This document shows, one piece after another, positions 1 through 10,243 of a stretch of DNA of 64,000 nucleotides. The number at the start of each line of letters is the position of its first letter. Position 1 is the stretch's first letter. A program made the translations under genes and the position numbers. The stretch spans positions 124,001-188,000 of the forward strand of contig JAJGRE010000004.1 of assembly GCA_021083345.1 (NCBI GenBank), written 5' to 3'. The stretch comes from Calditrichales bacterium MX18-03. Its GTDB lineage: Bacteria; Bacillota; Clostridia; Lutisporales; Lutisporaceae. The notes below the pieces were generated by a model that ran no database searches, had not been told where the DNA came from, and saw only the letters and a list, made by a program, of their open reading frames with translations.

Positions 1-1155
1 CACAGTGGCCGGTGAATAGTATTGCAAGACCAGTTTATCCGCCAGCGACTGCATATTCTGAACCGTTGACCGCGGCTGGCTCGCTTCAGACTGAGCGGAG
101 ACATAGGAGGTGGGGAATTCCACAGACTCCGCCTGAAGTAGGGGTTGGAGCCGCTGGTAAAGCCGCGATTTGCTATCAAGTGGTTTAAAAAGATCGGTAT
201 AGTTTCCGACTGACTCCGCACTTCCCAAAAACAAAAATCCCCCAGGATTAAGACTGTAGTGAAAAAGAGGAATGAGCTTTTTCTGCATTTCCGGTGTCAG
301 GTAGATAAGCAGGTTGCGGCAGGCTAATATATCGATCTTTGTAAAAGGCGGATCCTTAATCATGTTTTGCTGAGCAAAGATGACCATGTCCCGAATAGTT
401 TTGACAACCTGATAGCCAAGATCCACCTTCACGAAATACCGATTCAAACGCTCGGTCGACATATCTTCCGCGATGTTGGCCGAGAATACCCCTTCGCGGG
501 CTTTATCAATCGCTTCACGATCCAGATCGGTGGCGAAAATCTGCATGGAAAAGTCTTGGGAAGGTTTTAATTGGTTCAGCACCTCTTTGAAGATAATAGC
601 TAAAGAGTAAGCCTCTTCTCCGGTGGAACAGCCGGATACCCAGACCCGGAGCGTATCACTGGGTGCCCGTTCAGCCAAGAGGGCCGGTATAACTTTGTCC
701 TTTAACAATTCCCACTCCATCGGTTCGCGAAAGAAACTGGTAACCCCGATTAAAAATTCCTTAAACAGCAATTCCAGTTCTTGAGGGTTCTCCTGCAAAA
801 AACGGACATAGGCGTCAATCTTGTCAATTTGGTGTATATCCATACGCCGCTCAATCCTACGGTTTACAGTGCTTTTTTTATAGGACGAAAAATCATGACC
901 TGTCTGTGACCGTAACAGAGTCATAATATTGTCGAAGTGGCTCATGCGCTCGTCCCCCTGTTCCTTGTCAGTCCCGCCTGTAAGCCGCTTGTGCTTAAGA
1001 TATGAAATAATCTCTGAAGGCAAAGCCTCCGCGCCGCCTTCGGAAGCGCCTGTGCCAACGATGGGAAAGCCTGCATTTGCGGCATCCGCTTTGGGAACAT
1101 TGCCCTCGGAATATTTAGCCCTTACGTTGGTGTCTAACTGCTTCTTCTCTTTCAT
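1..1155 (-). CDS. CheR-type methyltransferase with vestigial CheB stub (3' end outside window)
   Basis: The frame stays open for 385 codons and runs off the left edge. A GGAG at 1163-1166 favours the second of two tandem ATGs (1155 over 1158). The C-terminal two thirds is an S-adenosylmethionine-dependent CheR domain, with SGCSTGEEAYSLA in the cofactor loop, FATDLD, and DILACRNLLIYL near the end. Known CheR proteins methylate glutamates of chemoreceptors. Residues about 30-55 read FPIVGTGASEGGAEALPS followed by ISYLKHK. The first part matches the start of a CheB methylesterase domain and the second resembles its end, with the catalytic middle missing. The gene therefore looks like a CheB-CheR fusion that lost its esterase. 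The kinase gene upstream resembles the C-terminal half of such fusions. The domain call is firm; the CheB-loss interpretation is inference. Confidence 0.88.
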   Translation of the reverse strand, partial: MKEKKQLDTNVRAKYSEGNVPKADAANAGFPIVGTGASEGGAEALPSEIISYLKHKRLTGGTDKEQGDERMSHFDNIMTLLRSQTGHDFSSYKKSTVNRRIERRMDIHQIDKIDAYVRFLQENPQELELLFKEFLIGVTSFFREPMEWELLKDKVIPALLAERAPSDTLRVWVSGCSTGEEAYSLAIIFKEVLNQLKPSQDFSMQIFATDLDREAIDKAREGVFSANIAEDMSTERLNRYFVKVDLGYQVVKTIRDMVIFAQQNMIKDPPFTKIDILACRNLLIYLTPEMQKKLIPLFHYSLNPGGFLFLGSAESVGNYTDLFKPLDSKSRLYQRLQPLLQAESVEFPTSYVSAQSEASQPRSTVQNMQSLADKLVLQYYSPATV

Positions 1156-1284
1156 CATAGATCTCCATTCATTAATTGCTGCCTATATCATTTTATCTTC
1201 TTATTATAACAAATTGTTTTAACCAGAATATAATCATTTATAAATTTCTGTAGGATAATGACTATGTCGAATATGTGAGCCTTC

Positions 1285-3162
1285 TTAATTAAGTGAATAG
1301 ATATCAGAAAACTCAATATGTATTCTATCAATTCTTTCTTGCGACTCAGCTTCAATTGCGCCACATAGGCCATTCCCTTCAGGCAATATGATTACTGGAA
1401 GTTCAATGATAAACTCTGTTCCTTTGCCGTATTCACTCAATACGGAAATTTTACCCCCATGCAGCTCGACGAGGGACTTTACAATGGACAATCCAATACC
1501 ACTGCCTTCCTGTTTTCGTGTAAGTGATTTATCTACCTGTCTAAAGCGATCAAAAATAATACCTAACTTATCTTTTGGAATGCCTATCCCTGTATCTTTT
1601 ATAGATATGATAATATTTTCTCCTTTGTCATATATATTGACGGTCATACTACCGCCTTGCTTTGTGAACTTTATTGAATTTGATAATAGGTTTAATATCA
1701 CTCTTTCAATCTTATCTGGGTCACAGGCTATAATACACTCCTCTATTTCCGTATCAAAAACCAATTCAATTGATTTATTTTTGATATACTCAGATACTGA
1801 GAGCGTAACGTTCTCAATAACACTGACAATATTACAGTTCTGTAAATTTAGCTCAACATAGCCTGCATCAAGCTTTGTAATATCGATCATGTTATTGACA
1901 AGTCTTAATTGCCTATAACAATTCTGTTTCATTATGTTAGTGTACTTTTTAAATTCTCTTTCTTTATCGTGAAAGCCACTACCATTTGTAAACATGTCCA
2001 ATAGCTGCAAAGTACTTAAAATGACATTGAGAGGCGTTCTTAGCTCATGAGACAGGTTGCTGAAAAACTCTGTTTTTAAAGTCTCTGATAGAATTGTTTC
2101 ATCCAATAATTTCTTACTTCTTTCATTTTCGCTGCTTAAATACTTTTCTTTTAAGCGAAAAGATATATCTCTTACCAATAATAGCACCGCTGTTCTCCCA
2201 TCAAAGAGAAGCGGTATTGCTGATATTTCCACCAAGAGGACAGTCCCATCGGACAGAGTAATGCGATCCTCTTTTGGCATGATCGTTTTTCCTTGCATTT
2301 GAAAGCTATTAACACCAAAATCGATTAGTTCTTGCTCATTAATATTGAAGTAATCCCCGAAATGTCTGGACATTAGTTCATTCAGCTCTTTTACATTCAA
2401 CAATTTTAGTCCTGCTGAATTTGAAAAGTAGAACCTGCCGTTTTGTATGATATAAATAGCATAAGGAGAATGTTCAACCAATTGCTCATACCTTTCTTTA
2501 CTCCTGACCAGTTCTATCTCAGCGTGCTTGCGACTGGTTATATCTACCAGGGATATGACGACCCCTTTAAACGGATTCTCAAGTATACGGTATGGCGCGC
2601 ATTTCAATAAATACCAGCTTCCATTTTTACTTTGGATTTCCTTCTCAGATGGCAAGAGGCTATGCACTACTTCGGTGACACCCTTGTATAATTCATCATG
2701 GATCAGGTTATGGGTGATGTGATGCATTGGGCGGCCAATATCCTGCGCCTTAAGGTTTATCTCCTTGGTAATGCTCGGTGTAAACTTTCTAATGCAAAGA
2801 TTTGCATCAAGAAAAACAGTACCAATATTTATACTGTTCAAAACGTTTGTCATATCATTGTCCAGATCAGCCAGTTCTTGAATCTTATGTTGATACTGGG
2901 TGTTGGTAATCATCAATTCCTCATTCAGTGATTGAAGCTCTTCGTTAGTACTCTGCAATTCTTCATTGAAATTAAGAAGCTTTCTATTTGCTGACTGCAA
3001 TTCTATTCTCGAAATCTCACCCTCCTCTATTGCTGTTTGGAGGCAGCCCTTGGTATACATAAGCTCCTTTTCAAGGTCTAGCATCCTTTCTTTCAATTTG
3101 TTTTCTAAATCATGTTTCTCTACCCATTCATTTTTATCAACATGATCTGCCTTATAATCCAT
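1285..3162 (-). CDS. PAS-PAS sensor histidine kinase resembling the C-terminal half of CheB/CheR fusions
   Basis: This 625-residue protein has no membrane segment. Residues 10-90 form a coiled coil with repeated NEELQSTNEELQSLNEEL-type heptads, the linker that normally follows CheR in CheB-CheR-PAS proteins. A first PAS domain (about 95-205) and a second (about 215-340) follow, then HisKA with SNLSHELRTPLN (His372) and a HATPase with DTGIGIP and GSGIGLSIVKSL. It probably autophosphorylates and passes phosphate to a regulator not seen in this window. It lies upstream of the CheR gene on the same strand, separated by 126 bp. Its base composition is visibly more A+T rich than CheR. The strong ribosome site upstream (AAGGAGA, 3200-3207) is about 40 bases away and aligns with short out-of-frame ATGs, so the true 5' end is uncertain. 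Confidence 0.88.
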   Translation of the reverse strand: MDYKADHVDKNEWVEKHDLENKLKERMLDLEKELMYTKGCLQTAIEEGEISRIELQSANRKLLNFNEELQSTNEELQSLNEELMITNTQYQHKIQELADLDNDMTNVLNSINIGTVFLDANLCIRKFTPSITKEINLKAQDIGRPMHHITHNLIHDELYKGVTEVVHSLLPSEKEIQSKNGSWYLLKCAPYRILENPFKGVVISLVDITSRKHAEIELVRSKERYEQLVEHSPYAIYIIQNGRFYFSNSAGLKLLNVKELNELMSRHFGDYFNINEQELIDFGVNSFQMQGKTIMPKEDRITLSDGTVLLVEISAIPLLFDGRTAVLLLVRDISFRLKEKYLSSENERSKKLLDETILSETLKTEFFSNLSHELRTPLNVILSTLQLLDMFTNGSGFHDKEREFKKYTNIMKQNCYRQLRLVNNMIDITKLDAGYVELNLQNCNIVSVIENVTLSVSEYIKNKSIELVFDTEIEECIIACDPDKIERVILNLLSNSIKFTKQGGSMTVNIYDKGENIIISIKDTGIGIPKDKLGIIFDRFRQVDKSLTRKQEGSGIGLSIVKSLVELHGGKISVLSEYGKGTEFIIELPVIILPEGNGLCGAIEAESQERIDRIHIEFSDIYSLN

Positions 3163-3520
3163 ATTTAATACCAGGCATTAAAATTTCCATAGTGCATATC
3201 TCCTTTTGTTTAATTATATAAATAATGGCTTTAATTATATGATCAATCATTGGGTCACTCCATCTATCTTAAAACTATATATTTCTACAAATATTCACAA
3301 TCTTCCTTTAATTATTGAGTATTTAGCACGATAATCCGTTCGCAACTTTCAACAAATTCTGCATCGAATATGGAAACAACATATGAGCCAAATCCTTATA
3401 AAAAAAGCATCCCAATCAGGAATGCTTACTTAAATCATCTTTCGATGTGTGGATTCATATCATCCAGTCACGAGCAACAGGGTTAAGACCAGCCTTGTCT
3501 GCAGTATCCGTTTTTCTACT
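3163..3520. other. Intergenic stretch: kinase leader and terminator
   Basis: This 358-bp A+T-rich gap holds the kinase leader on its left and the terminator of the giant secreted-protein gene on its right. The leader has a strong Shine-Dalgarno followed by a 12-codon ORF (3152-3190, reading MEILMPGIKYGL) that overlaps the kinase start out of frame. Next to the terminator is a perfect small hairpin, CATC-GAAA-GATG on the minus strand, at 3436-3447. No further gene is visible. Confidence 0.6.
3400..3428 (-). terminator. Rho-independent terminator of the giant secreted-protein gene
   Basis: Read on the minus strand, AAGCATTCC pairs with GGGATGCTT across a five-base loop and is followed by a T run. 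It lies about 95 bases past the stop codon. A near copy, with the same preceding CATCGAAAGATG hairpin, follows the kinase gene at 11112-11159. Confidence 0.8.
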
Positions 3521-6500
3521 CTATTGCAGATAGTACTGCTTTAGTATTCTAATATCTGCGTCATTTACCGCTTCATCCCCGTTCAGATCCGCGCTTTCGT
3601 TCCACAACGCGTCACCTTTTCTGCTGCCATATGCTTGTGTTACAATCATAAGGTCGTCAATGTCTGTCTTCCCATCTCCATTACAGTCTTTCCGGATTAC
3701 GATAACTCGGCATACGGCATATTTCGAGCTGTCCTGGTTGCTTGAAGCTTTGATTTCCGCAATACCCGGCCTTACCGCAGTTACCGTACCGTACTGGTCA
3801 ACACTTGCTACACTGGAATTTCCGGATAACCATGCGACCGTATGATCCAATACGTTCTCAGGGCTTACGGTCGATTCAAGCTTTTCGGTCTGCCCCTCAA
3901 GGATTGTTGTCGTACTTTTGTTCAACGTGACCTCGGATACAGCCGGTCCAGCTGCCCTGTTGACTGTTACTACATAATACAGTGTTGTATTGTCATGTGC
4001 CATCACCTTGATATACACAACGGTTCCTCCGCCCAAGGCCAGGCTCACATCGCCTGTTGCCGGAGAGGTAAATGTATTGTCCGTTCCATAGAAGGTTACA
4101 GTTGCTCTTGCATCAGCCCCTTCAACTGAACCGGCAGCTACTGTTGCCACTGTATCTTCAACGTTTATTGAGGCAGTCTTCGGCTCTGTTATTGTTCCCG
4201 CCTCCGTACCTGCCGATACCGTCTGTCCTGCCACTGCCGCCAAGCCTGCATTGCTGCTCTGCACTGTCACGGTAAGCTTATAATACTTCTTTGCAATGCC
4301 ATCCTGTGCTGTTACCTGCAGCCAGATGGTATCACCGTCGGCCGCATTTATTTTCGTTGAGCCGCCTGCTACGTACAAATCTGTGTACGACACTGCCGAA
4401 TCCTCTGTCGGTTGTGTCCCTTTAACATATCTGACAGTTGAATTCGAGTTACCCCTTACCAATCCCAGTGTCGCGTTTGTCCCTTGTGTCTCCGGAATCG
4501 TTACTGTCAATGGCGAGCTGTTTTCAATCTCTGCTGCACCATAAAAATCACCGGAAATCGCAATGCCTGCCAACGAGCCTGAGGTAATTGTGGCATCAGC
4601 AGTCGGTACCTTCACCACGGTTTTATAGTAGCCCACAGTTTCTGCATCTTCTGCTGTTACCTTAACGATGAAGAAATCATTGTTTGATATCGCATCATTT
4701 GAGTACGCTGCGTCGGTTTCAAACGTTGAGGTATCTGCGCCGGCTGAATACTTAACGGCTTTTGCACTTGCGCCTATACTATACGTTATGAACGACGTGA
4801 TATATGCTCCGTCATTCGATGTATCTGCCGCCTGGGCCGAGGTTAGTGTAAGAGACCCGGGACTGGTGAGTCCGGCCAGTGTTGAACTTTTCCAACCCAA
4901 ACCAAATGATTCCAGTGCCTTCCCTTTTATGGTCGAATTTGTGATCAGATTGGTATGATTGCTTGACGTTGCTCCCGGTGTCATTGGCATCGCATGTCCG
5001 GAATATGTTGTCGTGTTGCCTGCCGCATCCATTAATAAAATATATACATCATATCTTGTTGAATGAGCCGGAAGATTGTTTGTTATGATTCGCTCTACTG
5101 TGTTGGCAGTTATGTAAACACTCCCTTTGTCTAATGCATCGTCGTTGTATATATCTTTGCCATTCAATAATTGTGTATTGCTTGGTGCTGATGAGCCAAA
5201 CGGCAGTACGACATAGTAGGCGGTAGCCGGTTCATTTGCACTGACAAGCACTTCCGCTCTTTTTGTACCTCCGGCCTGCAGCTGCCCCTCCCGTGGATAG
5301 CCGGATATGAAGCTTGGTGCTGTCCCATCTACGGTTACCACCACTTTGTAGTAGTTCACGGTCGTCATGTCTGTAGCAGTCACCTTCACAATGAAGAAGT
5401 CATTGTCTGATATTGCCTGATCTGCATATGCCGCATCTGTTGCGAAATTTTCTGTTGCTGCACCCGCTGCGTACTTCACGACTTTGATGGCTGCTCCCAG
5501 ATAACTCTTCTCAAACAATGTTCTATACGGTTCTGTATTCGATGTATTTGCAGCCTTTACTGGTGTTATCGTCACCGCTCCCGCTGATACAATTTCCGAT
5601 ATTACAGGAGCCGGGGTTCCCAAGCTTGAAATTTGCTGTCCTTTTACCTTCGAGCTTGCTTTTAAACCAGCATCATTGCTTCTAACCGATGTAACAATCC
5701 TATAGTACCCTTTTGTTATGCCATCCTGTGCCGTTACCATCAGCCAGATGATATCATTGTGAGCTACTGTCATAGCTGTTCCGGGCTCGTACGTGAAGGT
5801 ATAGTCGGCATCCGACATTGGCCAGGATTCCTGTTTGACATACTTAATTGCCGAATTTGTATTGCTCTTTGTTAAAACCAATACGGCATCGGTCTTCTCA
5901 GTATCGTTGACTGTCACATTTAACAAATTGCTGTTGCCTATGATATTACCCGGATAAAAGTAGTTGGTTGAAGTCAGCGGCTTGCCTGCAAGGGAGCCTC
6001 CACTGATTGCTGCATTGCTGCTCAATACCGTTACCGTGATTTTATAGTATCGTTTTGTAACGGCATCCTGAGCTGTTACCTTCAGCCAGATGGTATCACC
6101 GTCGGTCACTGTCATGTAGGCGGGACCGTCGTAAGTTGACCAATAGTCGCTGTCGGATGTTGGTTGTGATGCGCGCTTTATATACTTGATTGATGAGTGA
6201 CCTTCGCTCCTTGCTATTAAAAGTGCGGCATTTATCCTATTACTCTCAGCTATTGTCACCGTAATCGGCGTACTATTCGGTATATCAGCTCCGCCGCCAA
6301 AAGTCCCAGCTACCGGTACGCCTGCAAGCGAACCGCCGGAGATGGTCGCATCGTCGCTTGCAACCGTTACAACTACTTTGTAGTATTTTGTCGTGCTGCC
6401 GTCCGAAGAGATTACCCTCACAATGAAGAAGTCGCCGTTTGATATATACTGGTTTGCATATGACTCAGCTGTGTCAAAGCCGGTTGTTGCTGCTCCGCTG

Positions 6501-9500
6501 GCATACTTGACTGCCTTTACTGTCGCCCCTGCCCTGTTAGAAGCGAATATGGTGGCCAACGACCCGCCGCTGTATGCCTGGATTGTATTCAATGCTATCC
6601 TCCCCGGCAGCATTCCTGATATCGTTGTGCCCGGTGTTCCCAAGTCTGCTATGACTTTTCCCTTTATAGTTGATGTTGCTTTCAATGTCGCATCATCGTT
6701 CGGTATGATTACAACGATTTTGTAATATCGTGTGTCAACTCCGTTCTCTGCCGTTACCTTCACAATGAAGAAATCGCCATTTGCTATGGCCTCATTACTG
6801 TAGGCCGTGTCGGTTTCAAAATCCGCTGTAGAAGCCCCCTCCGCATACTTGACTGCCTTCACGTCCGCGTTTACATGGTTCTTTTCGAACAGGGTCATGA
6901 AGGGCTCCGTGTCGGATGTGTCGGCTGCCTGAATTGAATTGATTCTTACAGTCCCTGCCGATACAATACCGTTTAATGTTGAGGCTGATGCTCCCAAGCC
7001 GGATGCATTGACCCGCTCCCCTTTGATCGTCGAATAGGAGCTTAGAGCTGCATCGTTGCTTGGACCTGCTGATGGTGTTTCTATAGCAGCCGGATATATT
7101 GGTGACAAATTGCCGGCTTCATCCTTGATAATCAAATACACATCATAGATCGTGCTGAGGTTGGGCAGATCTCTTATTTTGATACGCTCGACGGTATTGC
7201 CCGCTATCTTTATGCTGCCGGAAGCACTCGCTGCATTATTGCTTGCGTCTTTACCAGCCAGCACTTGTTCTACAGACGGGCTGAGGCCACTGCCGATCAT
7301 GACTGCTGCATAATATACCGTGCCTGATTCATTCGTCTTGACCAGTACTTCTCCATCCGTCGTGTATGCCGCTTGTATTTGTCCGGTTCTGGGGTAGTTC
7401 GTTACAAAGGAGGGTGACGTACCGTCTACTTTTACAATGATTTTGTAGTATCTGACTGTGGCAGAATCGGCTGCCGTTACCTTCACAACAAAAAAGTCGT
7501 TGTCCGCTATTGCTTGATGGTTGTATTCCGCATCTGTTTCAAAGCTCTCGGCAGAAGCACCTGCAGAGTACTTGACCACCTTGACGGCAGTATCCAGGCA
7601 ATTCCTATCGAACAGGGTTATATAGGAGCCGGCATTGGATGTATTTGCCGCTCTTACCTGGGTTATCGACACCTCTCCAGCAGTAACGCCTTCAATCGTA
7701 TCAGCCGGAACTCCCAGGTTTGATACCTGCTGTCCTTTTATTGTGGAAGTTCCTTTCAAGCCTGCATCACCGCTGGCTGCTGTTATAATGATAGTGTATA
7801 ACCTCAGTGTCACGCTATCTTCTGCCAGTACTGCCAGACTGTCACCGTCCGACAGGGTATCGGTTCCCGCCGTGCCCACCGTATTCTTAAAATCTGCTGC
7901 GCCGGCCACCGCTGTTCCTGCAGCTATGACCTTCCAATCCGCTCCGCCGGCTTTCGTGAGATTGCTTAGGAAGCTACTCACAGTTGTGGCAGTTGTGATG
8001 GGCATCGTGTTTGCAGCGATGGTATTGGCTGCGTCCTCCACAGTATAGTATGCTGATATGGCTTTTACAGCCGCATCGTTGCTTGCAGCTCTATTGATCC
8101 TCACAACATAGTACCTTTCTACCGTTTCATCCTGTGAGGTTACCCTGACATATACTGTTGTACTTCCTACCGCAAGCGGTCTGTTATGAGTCCCCTTGAT
8201 CTCGGTTATAAAGTCACTGTAATAATACAGATTTTTTGTTGCATTCTCCGATACGGCTATATCATTCAGACCCAACTCCGTTTTTTCATAGGGTACATTT
8301 ACATCCCAAACGATCGCATCGTCACCGATTGCCCCACTTTGTGTCCCCGGTTCGGCAGCCGTCTGCCCGGCTACACTTACCAAGCCTGCACCACAGTCTT
8401 CTATATCCATTCTGTAGTAACGAACATCTGATCCATTCTCTGCCGTCACCCGCACGATAAAGAAGTCCCCATATGCGATGGCTTGATTTTCATATGCTTC
8501 ATCTGAAGCAAAGTTCTCTGCTGATGCCCCTCTTTCATACTTGACAGCCTTTACGGCTGCATTCACATTATTTGGCTTGAACAGCGTGACATAGGCTCCG
8601 GCGTTGGAAGTGTCCAATGCTCTTACCCTGGGTATATCTATAGTCCCGGGTGCCGCCGCTTCCATTGCTGCAGCCGGCGTTCCAAGACCTTCCGCCTTCA
8701 GAGGCTGCCCTTTTATTATTGAATAGACCTGCAGCGTTGCATCACTGCTTTGCGCTTCACCCGGCGTCCTGATATCTGCCCTATAAGGCGATGACATATT
8801 GCCTGCCGTATCAGCCACCACCACATAAACAGCATAGTCTGTCGAATAGGCAAGAAGATTCTCAATCATGATACTGCGTTCCGTACCAGCTGATATTGCT
8901 GCACTGCCTGAAGCTATAGCCGTCGCATTGTTCGCGTTTCTGCCTGCAGTTACATTTGCCTGAGTTGGTGCATTCATAGTACTTGTCTGTACGACATAAA
9001 AGGCTGTCCCTGTTTCATTTGAGTTTACAAGCACTTCCGCTTTCTTCGTACCCGCTCCCTGTACCTGCCCTGCTCTGGGATAACCCGTTGTAGAAAACGG
9101 TGCTGTATTGTCAATCGTAACGACTATCTTGTAGTAATTCACCGTAGTTTTGTCTCCGGATGTCACGCGCACAATGAAGAAATCATTGTTGGATATCTTT
9201 GAATATTGTGAGTAACTTGGGTCAGTAGAAAAATTCGCTGTCGATGCTCCTTTTGCATACTTGACTGCCTTTATCTCTACTTTGGGGTTGTAGTTTCTAA
9301 ACAATGTTAAGTAGGGGAAGGAGCCCAATGTGTTTTCCGCTCTAGCCGTTGTTAATGATACAGCCCCTGCTTTTACATCTTCTATAGCAGCAGCCGGTAT
9401 TCCCAGGTTAGTTATTTGCAACCCCTTAATCTTTGATTCAATGTGATCTAATGTTGCATTACTGTTTACAAATATTACATCTACTTTATAGTAATTGACT

Positions 9501-10243
9501 GTGTATCCATTCTCCGCCGTCACTTTAACAATGAAGCAGTCATAATTTGATATGGCCTCATTGTTATAGGCTGTAGCTTGCGCAAACATTGATTCAGTTA
9601 CCAAACCCTCTGGAAACTTAACCACCATTACCTTAGCATTTGCATCAGTCGGTTCGAACAAAGTCACAAATGATCCGGTATTTGATGTATCGGCAGCCTG
9701 AGTTGCATTAAGATATACCTTGCCATAGCTCACAGATGTAAATGTGGAGTTTGGTGTCCCCAAACTTTCTGGTTGTACACCTTTTACTTTTGAAGTGGCT
9801 TTTAATGTAGCAACACTTCCCCCGGCCGCTCTGTTGATTTTTACTCTGTAGTACCTTACTGTCGTATTATCCTGTGCCGTTACTTTGACATAGACACTCG
9901 TCGTGCTGCCTGGAGAAAGTCCCATGAAGGATGACGTTGATATCCTTGATGTGAAACTACTGTCCAGATACAGGTCGCAGGTTGCATCAGGTGCAACGAC
10001 GACGTCACTGTACCATACCTTCGTTGTTGTAAATGGTACATTGATCGACCATATGATTTTATTGTTTATGTCTGCTCCACTATAGGACCCCTCTACAGTT
10101 CCTGTCAATCCATATACGCTTACCAAACTGGCATCATCATTTCCTTCGGCATCCACATTTATCGGGCAATACAAGCCAGCAATTGTAACGATGAGGATTA
10201 TAGAAATAAGCCTCCTAAACGCAAATCCCCTTATAGTTTTCAT
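3521..10243 (-). CDS. Giant secreted modular protein: cadherin-like repeats, Big_2 domain, C-terminal dockerin
   Basis: The start at 10243 is chosen because GAAGGAGGG precedes this ATG and a signal peptide (RRLISIILIVTIAGLY) follows at once. The 2240-residue product is built of repeats. There are three VxGxT-type cadherin-like sandwiches, eight units opening with variants of ATLKATSxIKG and closing with FFIVKVTAENG and a YYK motif, and three GYPRxGQxQ fibronectin-like units with a conserved GKD motif. There are also three ISGGSLAG units. A Big_2 Ig-like domain (VTLNKSTTTILEGQ) comes next, then a dockerin with two calcium loops (DCNGDGKTDIDDL and DLNGDEAVNDADI). No catalytic domain is visible. 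It is probably a cell-surface or matrix scaffold or adhesin, docked through a cohesin not encoded here. A second dockerin remnant lies at 14.2 kb. Confidence 0.85.
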   Translation of the reverse strand: MKTIRGFAFRRLISIILIVTIAGLYCPINVDAEGNDDASLVSVYGLTGTVEGSYSGADINNKIIWSINVPFTTTKVWYSDVVVAPDATCDLYLDSSFTSRISTSSFMGLSPGSTTSVYVKVTAQDNTTVRYYRVKINRAAGGSVATLKATSKVKGVQPESLGTPNSTFTSVSYGKVYLNATQAADTSNTGSFVTLFEPTDANAKVMVVKFPEGLVTESMFAQATAYNNEAISNYDCFIVKVTAENGYTVNYYKVDVIFVNSNATLDHIESKIKGLQITNLGIPAAAIEDVKAGAVSLTTARAENTLGSFPYLTLFRNYNPKVEIKAVKYAKGASTANFSTDPSYSQYSKISNNDFFIVRVTSGDKTTVNYYKIVVTIDNTAPFSTTGYPRAGQVQGAGTKKAEVLVNSNETGTAFYVVQTSTMNAPTQANVTAGRNANNATAIASGSAAISAGTERSIMIENLLAYSTDYAVYVVVADTAGNMSSPYRADIRTPGEAQSSDATLQVYSIIKGQPLKAEGLGTPAAAMEAAAPGTIDIPRVRALDTSNAGAYVTLFKPNNVNAAVKAVKYERGASAENFASDEAYENQAIAYGDFFIVRVTAENGSDVRYYRMDIEDCGAGLVSVAGQTAAEPGTQSGAIGDDAIVWDVNVPYEKTELGLNDIAVSENATKNLYYYSDFITEIKGTHNRPLAVGSTTVYVRVTSQDETVERYYVVRINRAASNDAAVKAISAYYTVEDAANTIAANTMPITTATTVSSFLSNLTKAGGADWKVIAAGTAVAGAADFKNTVGTAGTDTLSDGDSLAVLAEDSVTLRLYTIIITAASGDAGLKGTSTIKGQQVSNLGVPADTIEGVTAGEVSITQVRAANTSNAGSYITLFDRNCLDTAVKVVKYSAGASAESFETDAEYNHQAIADNDFFVVKVTAADSATVRYYKIIVKVDGTSPSFVTNYPRTGQIQAAYTTDGEVLVKTNESGTVYYAAVMIGSGLSPSVEQVLAGKDASNNAASASGSIKIAGNTVERIKIRDLPNLSTIYDVYLIIKDEAGNLSPIYPAAIETPSAGPSNDAALSSYSTIKGERVNASGLGASASTLNGIVSAGTVRINSIQAADTSDTEPFMTLFEKNHVNADVKAVKYAEGASTADFETDTAYSNEAIANGDFFIVKVTAENGVDTRYYKIVVIIPNDDATLKATSTIKGKVIADLGTPGTTISGMLPGRIALNTIQAYSGGSLATIFASNRAGATVKAVKYASGAATTGFDTAESYANQYISNGDFFIVRVISSDGSTTKYYKVVVTVASDDATISGGSLAGVPVAGTFGGGADIPNSTPITVTIAESNRINAALLIARSEGHSSIKYIKRASQPTSDSDYWSTYDGPAYMTVTDGDTIWLKVTAQDAVTKRYYKITVTVLSSNAAISGGSLAGKPLTSTNYFYPGNIIGNSNLLNVTVNDTEKTDAVLVLTKSNTNSAIKYVKQESWPMSDADYTFTYEPGTAMTVAHNDIIWLMVTAQDGITKGYYRIVTSVRSNDAGLKASSKVKGQQISSLGTPAPVISEIVSAGAVTITPVKAANTSNTEPYRTLFEKSYLGAAIKVVKYAAGAATENFATDAAYADQAISDNDFFIVKVTATDMTTVNYYKVVVTVDGTAPSFISGYPREGQLQAGGTKRAEVLVSANEPATAYYVVLPFGSSAPSNTQLLNGKDIYNDDALDKGSVYITANTVERIITNNLPAHSTRYDVYILLMDAAGNTTTYSGHAMPMTPGATSSNHTNLITNSTIKGKALESFGLGWKSSTLAGLTSPGSLTLTSAQAADTSNDGAYITSFITYSIGASAKAVKYSAGADTSTFETDAAYSNDAISNNDFFIVKVTAEDAETVGYYKTVVKVPTADATITSGSLAGIAISGDFYGAAEIENSSPLTVTIPETQGTNATLGLVRGNSNSTVRYVKGTQPTEDSAVSYTDLYVAGGSTKINAADGDTIWLQVTAQDGIAKKYYKLTVTVQSSNAGLAAVAGQTVSAGTEAGTITEPKTASINVEDTVATVAAGSVEGADARATVTFYGTDNTFTSPATGDVSLALGGGTVVYIKVMAHDNTTLYYVVTVNRAAGPAVSEVTLNKSTTTILEGQTEKLESTVSPENVLDHTVAWLSGNSSVASVDQYGTVTAVRPGIAEIKASSNQDSSKYAVCRVIVIRKDCNGDGKTDIDDLMIVTQAYGSRKGDALWNESADLNGDEAVNDADIRILKQYYLQ

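Noticed and set aside
3521-10243. Repeats in the giant gene as a CRISPR or tandem DNA array
   Set aside because: The units are about 300-400 bp, diverged at the DNA level and conserved as protein modules in one open frame.
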